Shown here: one piece after another, positions 32,095-43,169 of the stretch | Position numbering within the stretch: the first letter of the stretch is position 1 | How the letters are laid out: every line of letters begins with the position of its first letter | NCBI GenBank assembly: GCA_038373885.1 | Contig: JAWZYV010019520.1 | Span: forward strand, 1 to 64,000 | Source of the DNA: Cheiracanthium punctorium | Taxonomy: Eukaryota; Arthropoda; Arachnida; Araneae; Cheiracanthiidae | Reading direction: 5' to 3' | DNA length: 64,000 nt | Position numbers and translations under genes: made by a program | Notes under the pieces: generated by a model | Database searches by the model: none | What the model was told of the DNA's origin: nothing | The model's input: the letters and a program-made list of their open reading frames with translations, nothing else

Positions 32095-32676
32095 CAGGGT
32101 TGTTATGATTTTGCCCAACCCGAGAAAAAACCAAACTGGGTTTTTTCAAAATTTCAACTTTAATTACGTAGATAATATATCGCTTAACATCAGTACACCA
32201 CTTGTAAAGTTTATAAACAGCTCCCTACCTCCCCACACCACCACTACCTAAGGGAAAAAAAAAAATCAGACTTCACATAGGCATTAAAACTTTCTAGAGT
32301 AAATTTTTATGCCTATCTGCATTAAATTGAATAAGGATTTTTTTTATCATAAAAAAATCATTAGTTTAAAAAGTTGTAATTGAGCACTAGTATATCACTG
32401 TTAAAATTATTACTAATAGTCAATTTATCTATGATTGGAGTTGCTATTGTTATTGATTTATACATTTTTTCATGTATGATTAATAATTGTAATTAGTTAT
32501 TACTATTAAATTAACCACTTTTTATTTATAATTGATTTTTGTAATCAATTAGTTTGCTTTAAGTTGCATTTAGTAATAAGCAATTTTTTTTTCAAATATT
32601 CTGAAACCCCATCCCTTCTGAAAAAACCCAGTGGGTTGGTTTTTTTCTGATAAACCCCGGGTTTTTAACAACCCTG
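32095..32676. mobile_element. hAT-like MITE, 582 bp
   Basis: Inverted ends CAGGGTTGTTA followed on each side by AACCC- and GGGTTTTTTC-type segments; exact 8-bp duplication TATAGAAC (32087-32094 and 32677-32684). The interior is AT-rich and non-coding. Confidence 0.92.
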
Positions 32677-32859
32677 TATAGAACAGGGGTTAATCCCAGG
32701 CACACAACCAAGGGAGGGGTTTTTAGGGTTAAAACCCCTCCCAGTCAAATTTTTGTCTTCATTTTTTAAAGAAAAAAAATCTACTCCATTAGTTTACAAC
32801 AAAGGGAATTAGAAACAGGCACTCTAGAAGAATATTACAGGAAATCTGTTCTATATACA

Positions 32860-33214
32860 TACCATTTTTGAACACTTTTGAAGCCAACCACACCCAACTT
32901 GACACACACCTACTTGAAGAAAGATTCGTGGATCATAAGAAGATTTTGAATTCCTCTCAAAATTCGTTGCCTTAATGTATGACCCCAAATACAGAAAAAT
33001 GTCATAAAGTGTGTTCTTTAGAACTGGTGTCAATGTGCGAAATGAATGAAGGTTCTGTGAGAGTGAATTCGCCATATGGTATCGGAAGTTACATCGCCAG
33101 AAAAAGGACCAACAAATGCAAGCCTTTGATATTTGCATTTGGAAAATACTTCCTAATATCTATAGGCTGCTTCAAATAATGGCCACATTACCACTAACAA
33201 ATTGTACTGGTGAG
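32860..33214 (+). pseudogene. hAT (DUF4371/ZMYM-type) transposase relic, part 1
   Basis: Plus-strand frames with stops read HTQLDTHLLEERFVDHKK...NSLP and then WKILPNIYRLLQIMATLPLTNCTGE, the region before and within the hAT C-terminal dimerisation domain. It is cut at 33214 by the 6.67 kb hAT and resumes at 39885 with HSFSILRLLKAYL. Stops and frame changes show it is dead. Confidence 0.7.
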
Positions 33215-33953
33215 CAGAATTGGGCAGTATCGCAAATACATATATTTGAAATACTATTTTCAAAATACATTTGTATTTCGTATTTTCACAAGAAAAAGCA
33301 AAGTATTTTGAAAATGTATCTTAAAATACATTTTCAATGTATTTTGTATTTTCATAATACCGAAAATACATTTTTCATTCTGAAGTTAAATTAATCTACA
33401 TCAAAATTAGCTTCGTTTGGGAAAATTAAAGAAAAATAATAGGACTGCTGGCATTAATTTTTTCCCAGTTCATGACATAAATGCTGAATTCCAAGCATAA
33501 TAGAAGGGAAATCACATAAGTATTTTACTCTAAAACGTATAAAAAAAATTCTACAATTATATGTTACTTTAAGGATCAATGTTTAGATAAATGACTTGAA
33601 ATATTAAAAAAAACGTGGTACATTAATGATAAATTAATTAAAATGGCATGTAACAGAGGGGACAAATAAAATCCTTCATTTTTGGCTTGAACTGTAATTC
33701 ATGTCAAATTCTGTGATTTGGAACTCCTTAAAAATTTTTTGCATTCTTTTTTTAAATCAACACATTTCAAGGTAAAACAATTTACTATGGGGTTGTATAA
33801 ATTGCTAGCACTTTTTATGTAAATGAAAATAATAAAATGCAACAGAGGGGACATCTTCTGAATTTGATAAACAGTTACAGTTAAAATATCATTGTCAAAG
33901 GTAATATTTTGGTTGTTTAATGTTGGAGTAGCTGGTAGCAGGAGTTGCTGGTG

Positions 33954-35098
33954 GGGGGAAATTCAGTTACCGGGTGTCCTCGCCAAGCGCCGATGTGTCG
34001 CCAAGGTTGGAGTTTGGTCGAAAGTTTGTTTACTTTAGCCTTAGAGTCAGATGTCTGTTGTAACCTGTGTAGAATGAGTTGAGGTGTTGGATGATGCTGT
34101 AGTTTGATGAAAAAACGCTCGGTGGGTTCATTAAACGATACCAGGATATTTGGTAAAGGGATTTTGTGATTGGTTAAGGCAATTTAAGTGTAATCGGTAA
34201 ACCGAGGTTTTAAAACGAGGAAATTTGAAATCGGTGAGTCAGTTCTTGTTTTGTGTTATTGGTGTTTGGTGTGTGGTTAGTATATGTTGGTTTTGTGGTT
34301 AGTTAGTAAAAGAAGGCGTTTTGGTGTTATGTTATTAGCTTTTGTGCGTTTTGGATATTTCTCAGGAGTTTCTTTAGATAAAGGTAAGGGTTTTTTTTAA
34401 AGAATTTTTGCAATTGCTTAAGGTTTTCAATGTGAATTGTAAATGTGTATAAGTAGGTTATTTAATCCACCGATGTTGTTTTGAGTTGAAAACGGGCCTG
34501 TGTTTGCCCAGTTTACATTAGCTGTATGACTAGGTTGCTTAATTCACTGTTGTTCTTTTAGTTAAAAACGGTTTACTGGTTGACTAGTTTACATAGCTGT
34601 ATAACTAGGTTGGTGAATCTACTGAGGTTTTTTTAGTTAAAAACGGACCACTGGTTGCCGAGTTTACATAGCTGTACAACTAGGTTGCTGAATCCACTGA
34701 GGTTTTTTTAGTTAAAAACGGTCCACTGGTTGCATAGTTTACATAGCTGTAGAACTAGATTGCTTAATATTCTGAAATTTTTTTAGTTAAAAGTGGTTTA
34801 TTGTTTGCTCATTTTGAATTGCCTGTTACTGAATTTGCTGACAATTTTTAGTGTTAAGTATGGATGGTGTATTTTGTTTTATTGTTTTTTTTAAGTGGAA
34901 TATCTGTGGAATTTTAATGTGTTAAAGTAATTTGTATTTCATGACAGTGCTCAACATGTTGTATTATTTTATCGTATTCTAAAATGGTGTTTCACACGTG
35001 AAAAATTTGGCGACAAAAAAAAAGCGCCAAGTAGCGGGTGTTGGCGAGAAAAAAAAGTCGCCAAAAATAGGCGACACCCGGTAACTGAATTACTCCCC
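33954..35098 (+). mobile_element. Repeat N, copy 1 (1.15 kb, inverted ends and tandem core)
   Basis: AATTCAGTTACCGGGTGTC at 33960-33978 is repeated inverted at 35073-35091, and the match extends outward as GGGGA. The subterminal DNA is rich in GGCGA/TCGCC. The core (about 34445-34850) is about five tandem 75-bp units containing TTAGTTAAAAACGG, then ACATAGCTGTACAACTAGG. It is non-coding. The target duplication is unclear. Confidence 0.75.
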
Positions 35099-35145
35099 AC
35101 TGTTATAATATCTGATATATGAACCCATGCTACATCTCTTTGCAG

Positions 35146-35500
35146 TTATATTTGAAAGTTTTCACCAGATCGTGTTTGAAAAACAACCACACACATTCTC
35201 TGTTTTTCAATTTCAGTTACCAGGGGTACAAATTTGACTGTTCTGTTCTTCCCTTGCACTTTAACAGTGGCAAAATCACCAACAGTTACATTAGCAGATA
35301 AAGAACTTTCATTTTTGGCAGATTCATTCATAGTATACTCAAAGTGTACTCCTCCTTCAGAAGACACAAATGTATAGGAAATATAATAATTCCCTAGGAC
35401 TCACGCGCAATGAATCCACTGTAAATGTGGTACGCTTTTTATGTTAGACATCCGTTCCTCAAAGGCAGCTATGTCCCTTTCAATATTCTCTTTTGGGTAA
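35146..35500 (-). pseudogene. Unnamed transposon-type gene, C-terminal block
   Basis: One minus-strand frame runs YPKENIERDIAAFEERM...SVPHLQWIHCA, a TGA stop, then NYYISYTFVSSEGG...VGDFATVKVQGKNRTVKFVPLVTEI. The VGDF-VKV...VTEI segment looks like a small beta-barrel (SH3-like) domain such as often ends transposon proteins. It probably belongs with the block at 36430-37265, from which it is separated by repeat N copy 2. I do not recognise a named family. Confidence 0.45.
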
Positions 35501-35504
35501 AATC

Positions 35505-36440
35505 ATACAAGCCGGTGCGCACCCTATGTAAACACGGCGACTGTCACCAACCATTTTGCACGATCAGCAAAGTCAAAGTATTTTAACACATTAAAATTGC
35601 ACATATATTCCACTCACAAAAACATTAAAACAAAATACAACGTCCATATTTAACCAAAAGAACGTCTGCAAATTCAGTAACAGGCAATTTAAAACAAGCA
35701 AACAGTGCACTGTTTTTAACTAAAAAACCACAGTGGATTCAGCAACCTAGTTGTACAGCTATGTAAACTAGGCAACCAGTGGACCGTTTTTAACTAAAAA
35801 AAACTACAGTGGATTCAGCAACCTAGTTGTACAGCTATGTAAACTAGGCAACCAGTGGACCGTTTTTAACTAAAAAAACCTCAGTGGATTTAGCAACCTA
35901 GTTGTACAGCTATGTAAACTAGGTGACCAGTTGACTGTTTTTAACTAAAAAAACAACAATGGATTAAGCAACCTAGTTGTACAGCTAATGTAAACTGGGC
36001 AAACACTGGCTCGTTTTCAACTCAAAAAAACATCGGTGGATTAAACAACCTAGTTGTACACCTCTTATAAAGTATAGCACGTAAATAGCACTTACGAAAA
36101 CATAAACACATAAAATATCAATTTAAAATTCACATTAAAAACCTTAAACATTGCAAAGATTCGTTAACAAAGAGCACTTAAGTAACCGCTTACTTAAGTT
36201 TTTAAGTAACCGCTCAGAAATGTCCCCAACACCCACCGGCTTATAACGTAACACCAGCATGCTTTCTTTTATTTAGCTTTATATTCACACCATATTTCTA
36301 ACAAACACACACAAATTCTTTTCATACATTAACATATTTCATTCCCTTCCATCAATAACATGAAACAATATCAAATATCAATCCAAACTGATGATAGACG
36401 TATTCTTTATGGTTGCCAGTCACAACTAATACCGGCAGGT
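35505..36440 (-). mobile_element. Repeat N, copy 2 (inverted)
   Basis: Inverted and diverged relative to copy 1: five to six 75-bp units (35690-36065) with GTTGTACAGCTATGTAAACTAGG. The left flank (CGTGCAAAATGGTTGG-type on the minus strand) matches repeat N copy 3. The right end has a degraded form of the ACCGGGTGTC terminus near 36435. Confidence 0.6.
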
Positions 36441-37265
36441 AACTTCAATTTGGCGGTGCATCGCGCACCCTGGCGTCAGATTGTTTACCAATGAATCGTA
36501 AACAAAAACATTGATATGTAAACAAAGCACCGTATATAGAATATAGTCCCTCTTTTGGACAGTAGATTTTTTCCACCCAACTGGAAATAGAATTTGCGCA
36601 TTCAGCAAACGATTTGGCATCATTTGTTGGAGGTATCCATTTTTTTTGACATTATTCCTCTGTAAACAGCCCTTTTTACAGTACCTCCAACCCCGTCAAC
36701 TGGACCCTTTCCATGGCTTATGGCAAAGAAATGCCAGTTGACTTCAAGGGATGAAAAAGTGACATTGAAAAGTGTATACTTTTGCTTGAATTGGGATGAT
36801 GACCCATCACTGAATATGTCGATTTCTTCTAACGAAGGCCTTTCTTTTTTAATTTTATTAAACAGGACATCATTAAAAGTATGGATTTCATACTTGTCGT
36901 GCTGCATATAATCCCTGGCTATGGTGTGAAACTTACAATTTTTCTTCCATACAATCACTTTTAGGTAGCCAAGCGACAGAGTGTAAGCTGCTTGGATCTC
37001 AATTTGTGAGAGAAAAGTAAAATTCTCACTTGGACTTATAAAATGCACTTGGTTGGATTCTGTCTGAGCTGCTTAAAGTAATCAGATTGTGTTGACTTTT
37101 TGTAGCACTGTAGTATAAATTTTCCCATCTGGTTCTCGAGTTTATCAATTATATCAGAGAGTGTGCGTTCATTAAAAAAATTTAACACATTCTTTGCTAC
37201 TACTATCTTTGCTCCACTGATACCACTTAAGGGGTTATTTTAACTGATCTTCAGGTCCCATGAAT
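36430..37265 (-). pseudogene. Unnamed transposon-type gene, central block (HGKG motif)
   Basis: Minus-strand reading in three phases: QWSKDSSS...KFFNERTLSDIIDKLENQM...CYKKSTQSDYF (37265-37075); then VHFISPSENFTF...EEIDIFSDGSSSQFKQK...NWHFFAISHGKGPVDGVGGTVKRAVYR (about 37070-36620); then NDAKSFAECANSISSWVEKIYC (36620-36530). Acidic FSDGSSSQF and SHGKGPVDGVGG blocks with conserved Asp residues suggest an RNase H-fold nuclease core, as in DDE transposases, but this is inference. Two frameshifts make it a pseudogene. I do not know a family name. Confidence 0.5.
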
Positions 37266-37535
37266 ACATTCCCAGAATTTGTTCTCAACTGCCAGCTAAT
37301 CTGATTTGTTTACACCTTTGTGTAACAGAGGGGACATTTAGCTCTGTCCTCTCTGTTACATCCCTTCTGTTATATGTGTATTTAAAATAAAAATAATTAA
37401 TTTTTAGAAAATTATAACATAATATGATTGTACTAATAAACTTTATTGTAAATACCAGTTATTAAGTCTAAAGCTTTTTTTAGATAATGAATAAAATATA
37501 CTTTATAAAAAAAAATGTAACAGAGGGGACAGATA

Positions 37536-38239
37536 TGTAATTGGAATAAATTTATCTTTAGAAAATAAGAAAAAAGTTCTTGTATGAAAACAATCATTGC
37601 ACATTTATATTTAAGAACAATTTAACTTACGGTAAAAGTCAAAGAATACATAAAATCACTAGATATTTTAAATAATTTATTGTTTCTTAAGAAAGACACT
37701 TTTTTTTACAGGATAAGTTGAAATCATAAAAGCCCTTCATTTATTGAAAATTAAAAAAAAAAAAAAAAACACCAAGCATAACTCCCTAAAATAACTATTG
37801 AATCCATAAACTACAGTAAATTTCCTAAAAAATGATACCAAATGTAAGGATATTGCTTAAACTTGATAAAACTCGATACTGGTTTCAGTTGGCATGGAAT
37901 TCACCAAATAATTCTGTGGCATCTGCACTATATTAGTGTTACCAATGGCAACTAAAGAGATGAGGACTTTTTCAGACGCTTAGGTTATATTAAACAAGAA
38001 AGAGGAAGGAAATCTCACACGCTTATTTAGATTAGTTTAATATTTGGTCAAGGAGGCTTTCTGTATTGCTGGTAACTGATTCACAAATGTGAATGAAGCT
38101 GAAAAAGGAGAAAAACATGTTTTAGTAATATTCACTGAATTTCTGTAAAAGAATTTATAAACAATTTCAAATGCGTTACCATGTTAGATAAAAATAAGCC
38201 AGTCAGTATTTCTGAAGTATTCTGAAGAAGTATCACGAG
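37536..38239. other. AT-rich interior of the hAT element, no gene
   Basis: Non-coding hAT interior with a poly(A) tract at 37752-37769. It precedes the BED-coding relic. Confidence 0.4.
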
Positions 38240-38458
38240 ATGGATCAAGCTTCCAGTTTAGATGAATTTGGGAGTCATTGTGCCATTCTCAGTGGAATTT
38301 TTTTTCAAATTTTATCTGTAGATGCAAATGAGAAAATTAAGGTGCAGTGCCAACTTTGCCAACCCAAAAGGTCTATCGTAAGTGGAACATTCAAAACCAC
38401 TACAAATTTTAAAACTCGCTTAAAGGTAAAACTTCAATCTTATCATAAAATTGATTAA
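38240..38458 (+). pseudogene. hAT transposase N-terminal BED zinc finger, relic
   Basis: The frame opens near MDQASSLDEFGSH and contains VQCQLCQPK, the CxxC of a BED finger, then TTNFKTRLK and SYHKID. The first of the two expected His ligands is Arg here. BED fingers bind DNA in hAT transposases. The frame ends at TAA (38456-38458), well short of a transposase. A related but more decayed segment is at 13655-13900. Confidence 0.7.
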
Positions 38459-39059
38459 GCTGAGTTCTTTTATTCAAATGTATAACTGAATTCAATAAGT
38501 CATAAATAATAATATACAAGCTTTTCAATGCCTTTTTTTTTTTCAAACTTTTTTAATTGAATGCTCTGCAAGTCATATTTACTTCTCTTTCCATCAAAGC
38601 ATTCTTGTCCTACTTTTTAAAAAAGTATGAGAGAGAAACAGTATATGTATACTGCAAAAAAATTTTGTTTGTCTTGTTTGGAAATCTAAGTAAACCTTAA
38701 GTTTCTTTTATTAATTGTTCATCATTTATTCATTTTTTTTTCCCATCCGATATTTATAATGATGGATAGATTGTGTTCGAGTTCTCAGAAATTTAAACCT
38801 CACCATTGATGTCTGTATTAAAAAATATCAGACATGGGTTTGAATTCGCTTTTAAGGGCTTGAACCCTAAATTTATGTTTATCATAATTTAATGTTTTAT
38901 TTTAACAGCTTGGATGAAATAAATGAAAAATTTCAGTAAACTTTTCAATTTTTAATGTTGTTCTTATCAAAATGGAGTAATTTTAGAGTGATACGAGAGT
39001 GGTTAAAGATAAAACTACTACGAATGATGACGGGTTTGAATTTAATGACTCCGAACCAT

Positions 39060-39300
39060 ATACCACAAATTCTCAAGATGCTGTTGAACTTGAACTGCTG
39101 CAGTTTCTTTCCGAAAAATCAACAGATTTGAAGTTCTAAATTTATATCCGACAGTAAAAGAACTTTTCATGAAATTTATCACAAGTTTGCCGACTAGTGC
39201 TCCTGTCGAAAGACCTTTTTTCCTTTGCAGACATTATAAATGCTCCAAAAAGGAATGACTGAGCGATAATCAGTTTGAATACTAGTTTTTTTGAAAGCAA
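39060..39300 (+). pseudogene. hAT transposase C-terminal dimerisation region, relic
   Basis: Reading across two phases gives ELELLQFLSEKSTDLK, LYPTVKELFMKF, TSLPTSAPVERPF and, after a one-base shift, ADIINAPKRN, the classical hATC signature with SAPVER. The rest of the transposase between here and the BED finger is deleted or unrecognisable. It closes the coding part of the hAT at 33215-39884. Confidence 0.75.
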
Positions 39301-39884
39301 ATCATTCTTTTTTTAAATCAGTGCTCAGAATAATTATACCATCTTTTAAAAGTCCTTTTCATAATTTCTTAATTAAATTGCATACTGTTAAGTAAATTAA
39401 TACAATGGCACACTTTTTTTGTAGTAATATATGAATGCATCTTAAAGTAGAAGTATAATTTAATTCATCTTTGTTTAGAAGTATATTTAATTTTATATTT
39501 TAATTCTATTCATTATCACTAAAAATAACATTCAATAAATACTTGTCGTGCACAGTTTTGCTTTCGTGCCTTTTAAGATGCAATTTATTTCAGAAAATAT
39601 TCATATATGTTTAAAAAAAAAAAAAATAGTTACTATTACATTTGTTTGTTCATCACAAAATACATTGGAATAAAATAAACTAGAAGTTTTTGTAGAAAAT
39701 TTTACTTATTCTTGATTAAAGTTTTTGACGTATTTTGTATTTTGTGTGTATATCTTGAAAATACATGTATTTGCATTTTTTATTTTTTCAATTTAGAAAG
39801 TATTTTGTAATTTTGTGTGTTTGAAGAAATGTAATTTGTATTTTGTATCGAAAATACATTTTTTATGTATTTTGCCCAACTCTG

Positions 39885-39995
39885 CTGGTGAGCATTCCTT
39901 TTCAATTCTTCGCCTTTTAAAAGCATATCTTTGGAGCATAACGGATGAAAGCACACTAAATGGTTATTGTTGTAGTTATTGTTGGATTACTGCCA
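39885..39995 (+). pseudogene. hAT (DUF4371/ZMYM-type) transposase relic, part 2
   Basis: Starting in the duplicated CTGGTGAG, the frame reads GEHSFSILRLLKAYLWSITDESTLNGY, continuing the dimerisation domain that is cut at 33214. Confidence 0.7.
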
Positions 39996-40130
39996 ATTAT
40001 CTACATGTGGGATTTAGGTCAATTGGGTGATGTGTCCTCCATGTGGGTCTTTCTAAGGGGTCCTAACCATATTTATGCAAAGTTTCGGAGGAAAACAAAA
40101 CTCTGAACAGATAGGTCGGCGGAGCAGACT
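39996..40130 (-). repeat. SINE S1-related fragment
   Basis: CTTTCTAAGGGGTCCTAACC and the following GTTTCGGAGGAAAAC, GGTCGGCGGA match 45740-45905 and, more loosely, the inverted body of S1 SINEs. Confidence 0.45.
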
Positions 40131-40726
40131 GAATGAACTAACGATGCTGAACATGTACAAAAATGTCCATGATAGCCCTGAAAAAGTATTGAATGAATTG
40201 GCGAAACAACCCTGATGCTTAGCTTAAATTATAACATTATCAGTTTAGCATTGTACTGAACTTGTGCTTGTACAAAAAAAAAATTGTGAGCAGTGTGAAT
40301 TCATCTTTTGAAGTGCATGTTTTACAGACAAAAACTATTCGGGACTCGGGGTCTTATCCAGAAAAACATTTTGGGTGAGGGGTGCAGGCTCCAAATGATA
40401 AAAAAGGCAGAATTTCTATCAAAAAGACGATATCATTATCAGTTTAGTTACAAAAATCAAAATTTTTGGGGAGGGCAGGGTCCAGATCCTCTGGATCCCC
40501 CTTTAAATACGTCCTCGTCGGGACTGTATGGAGAAGCCGGTGCTGTTTATATTTTGGTTTGGTGATTATTCTGGTACAATCCTCGGGCAATGGATGGCAC
40601 CAAGGAAATCATCCTGCCATCCGATGTTTTGATTGACAATCATAAAGACAAATGTATATCGTAATTTATTGCAGCTCGGTAGAATACAAGGTTGGAATGT
40701 TTGGAATTTGAAATCTTTTTATGTTA
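40131..40726. other. No gene seen
   Basis: Unassigned. A segment near 40480-40505 (CAGGGTCCAGATCCTCTGG) resembles a transposon edge but has no partner. Confidence 0.35.
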
Positions 40727-40873
40727 CAGTGGCGGATTATTGAAAGTTTGTCGGTGGGGGCGGTTAGTTAGAAGATTGACATATACATCCATTTTATGGA
40801 AGTAAAATAGGATCTTTTACATTAATTTCTTTTTTCTTTGGGGGGCCGCCCCCCCCGCTTTAATCCGCCCTTG
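40727..40873. mobile_element. hAT-like MITE, 147 bp
   Basis: Ends CAGTGGCGGATTA and, inverted, CAAGGGCGGATTA; exact 8-bp duplication TTATGTTA (40719-40726 and 40874-40881). Non-coding, with G and C runs inside. Confidence 0.9.
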
Positions 40874-41018
40874 TTATGTTATGGATGGAAAGGAATGATA
40901 TATGTTATTGTATGAAAAGGAAGTGTGTGTGTTTGTTAGAAATGGGGTGTGAATCTTAAGCGTAAAGTTTTCAAAATTATTGGGGGGGGGCGGGCCACAC
41001 AACCACATATATTCACGT

Positions 41019-41183
41019 CAGTGGCGTAGCCAAGGGGGTGTTAGGGGGGGTCAACCCCCCCTATGAGGAATTTTTTTCCATACAAAATGTATATTCTTCA
41101 CTCCCTTATCATACACTCGTATACATATATGTGAGTTGCAGAAGTCGTAACTCCCCCATGAAAAATTTCTGGCTACGCCACTG
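41019..41183 (+). mobile_element. 165-bp hAT-like MITE
   Basis: Ends CAGTGGCGTAGCCA in both orientations; duplication ATTCACG with a T/C eighth base (41011-41018 and 41184-41191). It is the same family and length as 26075-26239. Confidence 0.92.
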
Positions 41184-41191
41184 ATTCACGC

Positions 41192-41929
41192 ACATATAAC
41201 TTAGTAATAGCTGCCAACTACCATGGAATATATATAACCACTTTTTCTACATGATTTTTCGGCTTAAAATATAGCAAAATTTTTGTGCTGCGCGCGCGAG
41301 CTGGTTGCTATTAAAAAAAAAAAATTAAAAAATTTACTGTTTACAAAAAATGGTTAATTATATTCCGTAGTAGTTGGCAGCTATGACTTACTATATATAA
41401 GTGTAAATTATTGGAGGCGCTCGAGCTCTATGGGTCTTTAAAATTCTACACCTATGTAAGGTAAGTATCCATGTTAGTATCTTCCTACCATGTTATAAGT
41501 TAAAAATAGAAGCAGTGTAAAAAATCCAAAGGAAGAAAAAAAAAAAACATTTTCGATGAGATAGTGCATTTTAGACACATCTGAACTTTTCTTTATTTCA
41601 TACTTTACATTGCATAATCTGCTTTTAATTAACCAGAGCCTGGTGAGGGCAGCTTATAGTAACATTGTGTGTTACGTGGCGTCACAATGAATACTAAATC
41701 ATGATTGAAATCAAAAGAAGAAAATTTTTAAAAGTCCAAGTGAAGGTTTTTTTAAACGTTTGTAAATGGCGTGAAATACTTTTTTTATGTTAGTATATAT
41801 TAATTTTCTGTATTTAGTGGTAAATTATTGGGTGGGCTCAGCCCCTATTCACAATTTATTGGGGGGGCTCGTGCCCCACGGGCCCATATAACTCTACGCC
41901 TATGGTGTGAATATAAAACTAAATAAAAG
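41192..41929. other. No gene; transposon debris
   Basis: A G-rich strip at 41830-41905 (GGGTGGGCTCAGCCCC, then CTACGCCTATGG) resembles the X-type modules and many MITE edges. The rest is AT-rich. Confidence 0.35.
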
Positions 41930-42565
41930 AAAGTGTGTTGGTTTTAAGTTAAAGCCAGTGGGTGAAGGGACATTTCTTGGCAGTTGATTAACAAAATAAA
42001 GGTAAGTGCTTATTTTTTAATGAATCTTTGCATTCTTTAAGGTTTTTAATGTGAATTTTAAATTGATATTTGATGTTTTTATTAGTGCTATTAATGTGTT
42101 ATTCTAATCATACTGACTAGATGCAGTATATAGCTAGGTTGTGTAATCCACAGATGTTTTTTTTTGAGTTAAAAACAGGCCTGGTTAGTATTTGCCCAGT
42201 TTGCATTAGCTGTACAGCTAGGTTGCTTACTCCACTGTAGTTTTTTTTGGGTTAAAAACGGTCCACTGTTTGCTCATTTTTAATTAGCTGTTGCTGAACT
42301 TGCAGACATTTTTTTGATTAAATATGGACTGGTGGTTGAAGACTTTTAAATTATTTTGAAATGAATTTGTTGTTTGTATCTGGTTTTGTTAGTGTAATTT
42401 ACATGCAATTTTAATTTGTTAAAATTATTTGACTTTGCTTTGTTGATCGTGCAAAATGGTTGGCGATCGCCAACGATGGGGGGGGGGGCTTGGCGACTGC
42501 CGCTGTGTTTACATAGGGCACGCACCGTGTTTACATAGGGCATACTGTCTTGGTCGTTTTTACCA
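41930..42565 (+). mobile_element. Repeat N, copy 3
   Basis: Two to three 75-bp units (42110-42310: GAGTTAAAAACAGGCC, GCTGTACAGCTAGGTTGC), followed by CGTGCAAAATGGTTGGCGA and paired GTGTTTACATAGGGCA motifs. It aligns with copy 2 in inverted orientation. The ends are not defined. Confidence 0.6.
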
Positions 42566-43165
42566 ATATTCAACGACGTTTAACAATTTTTAAGAAACCC
42601 ACTATAGAAATTTCTGGTTGCTCCTAGTCCTGGGTTGATCCAGAAATTCTTTCCAAGGTCCCATCAAGGATGGTGCTAGTGGGGGGTCCGGGAGGGCATA
42701 TGACCCCCCGTCGGGGACCTTGTGGCCTCCCGTCGGGGCTATTTGCTTAATTCATCGGGGAATAAAAAAAATTCAGAACGACGCAGTCGAATTTTTATTT
42801 TACTTTTGGCAAATTAAAAAATTAATAATGAAATTATTTAAAAATACGGAACTTAAACGAAGTGTTGGTGAAAGAAACGAATAATTTACCATTTCAGTTA
42901 TGCAAAAATAATAGTCTGGGAAAGAGGGGGGGGGGGAGTCCATCTCCTTTGGGCAATGTGGTTTCCTTATCAAGGTTTCTAGGGAAAGCAACCGGATTCC
43001 AGATGATCCTAAAGGGATCCGAGTACTAATGTAATGGCATCTTTGGTGATCTCCGTTCGCCAAGTGGGGAGAATTTTATGGTTATCAATCATCAGGATTT
43101 CTATTTGTCTAAACCTGATCATTGCACTATTTTTCATGCACAGTACAACACATTTGTCTTTTCTC
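42566..43165. other. No gene seen
   Basis: Unassigned, with a repeated CCCGTCGGGG motif (42706-42740) and a G11 run near 42927. Confidence 0.35.
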
Positions 43166-43169
43166 CTTC

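Larger units (their letters stand above)
33645..37535 (-). mobile_element. Unclassified element carrying an unnamed gene, approximate limits
   Basis: The motif GTAACAGAGGGGACA occurs at about 33651 and 37322 and 37517 (GCAACAGAGGGGACA at 33840), and an inverted copy (TGTCCTCTCTGTTAC) at 37347-37361. Between them lie two blocks of a broken minus-strand gene (37265-36430 and 35500-35146). I take the motif as a terminal or subterminal repeat of an unrecognised DNA transposon. The limits are approximate and no target duplication was found. Confidence 0.4.
33215..39884 (+). mobile_element. BED-type hAT transposon, 6.67 kb, with nested insertions
   Basis: Inverted ends CAGAATTGGGCA and, from the right, CAGAGTTGGGCA, each followed by AAAATACATTTGTAT-like subterminal repeats. 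Exact 8-bp duplication CTGGTGAG (33207-33214 and 39885-39892). It carries a BED zinc-finger relic (38240-38458) and a hAT C-terminal relic (39060-39300). The left 4 kb is filled by later insertions. It sits in the dimerisation-domain coding of another hAT relic, so the outer one is older. Confidence 0.92.

Noticed and set aside
34445..34850. CRISPR-like or satellite array
   Set aside because: 75-bp units lie head to tail without spacers, inside an element with inverted ends.
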